A program made the translations under genes and the position numbers. Below the pieces are notes generated by a model. The model worked only from the letters and a program-made list of their open reading frames with translations, searched no databases and had not been told where the DNA came from. A DNA stretch of 64,000 nucleotides from Nitrincola salilacus. Lineage in GTDB: Bacteria; Pseudomonadota; Gammaproteobacteria; Pseudomonadales; Balneatricaceae. This document shows, piece after piece, positions 61,946-64,000 of this stretch; positions within the stretch are counted from its first letter, which is position 1, and every line of letters starts with the position of its first letter. Location of the stretch: the NCBI RefSeq assembly GCF_046271865.1, contig NZ_CP176580.1, positions 1 to 64,000 on the forward strand. The letters run 5' to 3'.

Positions 61946-62698
61946 ATGGTTAAATCATTCGTCAGATCATTTGGCTGCATCCAGTGGATACTGTTGATTC
62001 CACTTCTGATCTCATTTCCTGTCCTTGCCGGGCATGACGAAACACTGCGCTTCCATATACCCGCTGCCGACTACCCTCCTTATGTAATTATTGAGGGTGA
62101 CAATATCTCTGGTCTCATGGTGGAACCCCTGCAGCAAGCCGCAGAGCGTCTGGGCATAGAGCTGGTGCTGATTCCCCTGCCGACCATGCGAGCTGAAGTG
62201 ATGTTGCAACAGCATGAGATAGATGTTCGCTTCAAATCACCAGACTGGGTTGCCGATCCGGAGAACTATCTGTGGAGTGATACGATTCTGATCGCAGAAG
62301 ATATTCTGATCTTTCCACGCAATGCGGGTTTACGCCTTGAAAAGGTCGAAGATCTGATTGGCATGGAGGTATTGGTCGGGTTGGGGTATCACTATCCAAC
62401 CCTGCAGGGGCTTTTTGAGCAGGAGCAGATCACGCGTGTGGACTTTGCCTTCACTCGAGATATCCTGCCAGCTCTGCTGAAGGAGGATGCAGAGGTGCAG
62501 CGTGTCGCTGTACTTAATGCTGATGTGGCGCGCTGGTTGATTAATGAAGACCCCAGGTTGGCGGATACCTTCGAGTTTTCCGACTGGGTGGTCGAGTCCT
62601 CGCCCCTTAAGTATCAGTTTGTTCGCACTGACCGTATGGCGGAATTGGTGCCGAAGTTGAATGTCGAGTTGAAAAAAGTACTAGCCGACCAGCGCTGA
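61946..62698 (+). CDS. Periplasmic solute-binding protein, family 3 (amino-acid type)
   Basis: 250 residues with a signal peptide (WILLIPLLISFPVLAG). Fold features of SBP_bac_3: DYPPYVIIEGDNISGLMVEPLQQAAERLGIELVLIPLP and SDTILIAEDILIF. Many such stand-alone proteins without permease genes nearby are sensory or orphan, and here no permease follows; the next gene is on the other strand. Ligand unknown. Confidence 0.8.
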   Translation: MVKSFVRSFGCIQWILLIPLLISFPVLAGHDETLRFHIPAADYPPYVIIEGDNISGLMVEPLQQAAERLGIELVLIPLPTMRAEVMLQQHEIDVRFKSPDWVADPENYLWSDTILIAEDILIFPRNAGLRLEKVEDLIGMEVLVGLGYHYPTLQGLFEQEQITRVDFAFTRDILPALLKEDAEVQRVAVLNADVARWLINEDPRLADTFEFSDWVVESSPLKYQFVRTDRMAELVPKLNVELKKVLADQR

Positions 62699-62714
62699 AC
62701 CATTCGGAAAAGTT

Positions 62715-64000
62715 TCAGAACAGGTCCTTGAACTTGTACCAGAGCATACCGGTCGCGAGCAAAGGTGAACGCAGCTTGTCACCGCCGGGGAAGGTCATAT
62801 GCTGAACCCGGGAAAACAACTTGAATCGATCCAGTTCACCACTGATCGCCTCACCCAGCACTCTGGCAGCCAGATGGCTGGCATTCAGACCATGTCCGGC
62901 ATAAGCCTGAGCAAAAAAGATCGACGGACAATCCGGTAGCTGGCCTATCTGTGGTAGTCGATTGGCACCTATACCAAGCATGCCACCCCACTGGTAATCG
63001 ATGCGAACATCACCCAACTGTGGAAAAACCTTGCGGATATTCGGTTGCAGTGCTGCGGCAATATTCTTTGGATCCTTGCCTGTGTAAGTACACAGACCGC
63101 CGAACAGCAGGCGCTTGTCGGCCGTAATACGGTAATAATCCAGCTCGATGCGCAGGTCCGCCACCGCCATGTTGCGTGGCATCAGGTTGCGACATATCTC
63201 GTCACCCAGAGGTTCAGTGACGACAATATAGCTGCCGGCGGGCAGGATCTTACCACCCAGCCAAGGTTCCAGGCGTGACGGCAGATAGCCATTAGCGGCT
63301 ATCACCAGTCGGTCACAGGTGACTCGGCCCGCTGCAGTCTCTACCTGAGGCCTGTCACCCTTGATGATCCGGGTTACGCTGGAGTTTTCATAGAGACGTG
63401 CGCCTAGTGAGCGTGCAACAGCTGCCTCACCCAACACCAGATTGAGTGGATGCAGGTGGCCACTGCCCTCATCAATCAGGCCGCCGAGATAAAAGTCGGA
63501 GTTGACCACCTCCTGCTTCAATCCGGATTTATCCACCATTTTCAGTGCATGGGGATAGTTCAGGGATTGCAGTTCCTCACAGTCCTCTTCCAGCGCCTTC
63601 ATATGTCGTGGAAGTGTGGCCAGGTCGCTGTAGCCCAGAGTCAGATCACAATCGATGTCATGCTCAGCAATCCGCTGCTTGACGATCTCGAGCGCTTCTA
63701 TCCCCATCAGCTTCAACTGATGCACGCCCGCGTCACCGATCTGATGCCGAAACTGATCCAGACCATGACCGATACCGCGGATCAGTTCACCACCATTTCT
63801 GCCCGACGCTCCCCATCCTATCCGGTTGCCCTCAAGCAGGATTACCGAGTAGCCGCGTTGCGCCAGTTCGATGGCGGTGTTGACGCCGGTAAAGCCGCCG
63901 CCCAGTATGCAGATATCGGCTTCCTGCTCACCCTTCAGTTCGGGCAACTCAAGGGCGTTGTTACGGGTGGCCGCGTACCAGGAGGGCGCGTGCCGGTTGT
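62715..64000 (-). CDS. FAD-dependent oxidoreductase, PuuB-like (5' end outside window)
   Basis: Homologue of the PuuB at 43037-44320. FAD loop ADICILGGGFTGVNTAIELAQRG and GWGASGRNGGELIRGIG, with a C-terminal GLNASHLAARVLGEAISGELDRF. The frame continues to the last base (residues such as HAPSWYAATRNNALELPEL precede the first internal Met at 63947), so the true start is beyond the window. Presumably oxidises an amine or amino acid; substrate unknown. The second DAO-type oxidase in the window argues for amine catabolism. Confidence 0.85.
   Translation of the reverse strand, partial: NRHAPSWYAATRNNALELPELKGEQEADICILGGGFTGVNTAIELAQRGYSVILLEGNRIGWGASGRNGGELIRGIGHGLDQFRHQIGDAGVHQLKLMGIEALEIVKQRIAEHDIDCDLTLGYSDLATLPRHMKALEEDCEELQSLNYPHALKMVDKSGLKQEVVNSDFYLGGLIDEGSGHLHPLNLVLGEAAVARSLGARLYENSSVTRIIKGDRPQVETAAGRVTCDRLVIAANGYLPSRLEPWLGGKILPAGSYIVVTEPLGDEICRNLMPRNMAVADLRIELDYYRITADKRLLFGGLCTYTGKDPKNIAAALQPNIRKVFPQLGDVRIDYQWGGMLGIGANRLPQIGQLPDCPSIFFAQAYAGHGLNASHLAARVLGEAISGELDRFKLFSRVQHMTFPGGDKLRSPLLATGMLWYKFKDLF

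Overview
The window is bacterial chromosome from a gammaproteobacterium, most likely a marine Oceanospirillales-type organism (Marinobacterium/Neptuniibacter-like). This is inferred from protein style and gene order, not from a database match. It opens inside dnaA and runs dnaA-dnaN-recF-gyrB, so it starts next to the replication origin. Two perfect parS (ParB-binding) palindromes lie just after gyrB.

Layout. 1-5.9 kb: replication genes. 5.9-6.2 kb: parS pair and facing terminators. 6.2-9.2 kb (-): glyS-glyQ. 9.4-10.3 kb (+): LpxL-type acyltransferase. 10.4-16.1 kb (-): def-fmt-rsmB-trkA-trkH, a tightly overlapping housekeeping cluster. 16.2-22.7 kb (+): LysM protein, dprA, purE-purK, tsaC, hemF-aroE. 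22.7-30.2 kb: LonB-like protease, gamma-carbonic-anhydrase-like protein, prlC-yheV-tag and a MATE exporter. 30.2-33.4 kb: a complete zinc-uptake regulon (zur-znuC-znuB facing znuA) with a Zur box between the arms. 33.5-36.3 kb: two identical tRNA-Leu(CAG) genes, a CueO-like copper oxidase with a His-rich exported partner, and tRNA-Phe. 36.4-41 kb: Fe-alcohol dehydrogenase, then a probably transferred sugar cassette (alpha-glucosidase, MFS transporter, truncated ROK kinase). 41-46 kb: agmatine/putrescine catabolism (aguA, aguB, puuB, facing puuC). 46-50 kb: alkyltransferase-like protein, a PP2C-kinase fusion, and a nitrate transporter with a sigma-54 promoter and an attenuator leader. 50.2-53.6 kb: accessory AT-rich segment holding an IS66-family element inserted into a small gene, and a two-gene unit that may be a membrane-active toxin with its immunity protein. 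53.7-61.7 kb: the full histidine-utilisation regulon (hutI-hutG-hutU-hutH facing a YjiH-type transporter, then hutC). 61.9-64 kb: a periplasmic binding protein and a second PuuB-like oxidase, cut by the window end.

How the genes work together. Nitrogen scavenging dominates the second half: agmatine is taken to putrescine and then towards 4-aminobutyrate, histidine to glutamate, and nitrate is imported. Each block carries recognisable control DNA (HutC-type palindromes, a sigma-54 promoter, a hairpin/terminator leader).

A striking window-wide feature is the recurrence of short imperfect tandem arrays (12-16 bp units, 3-5 copies) both in frame in conserved proteins (GyrB, DprA, HutG) and at gene ends (znuB/znuC, MATE/znuB, atl/kinase). 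No CRISPR array or rRNA was seen.
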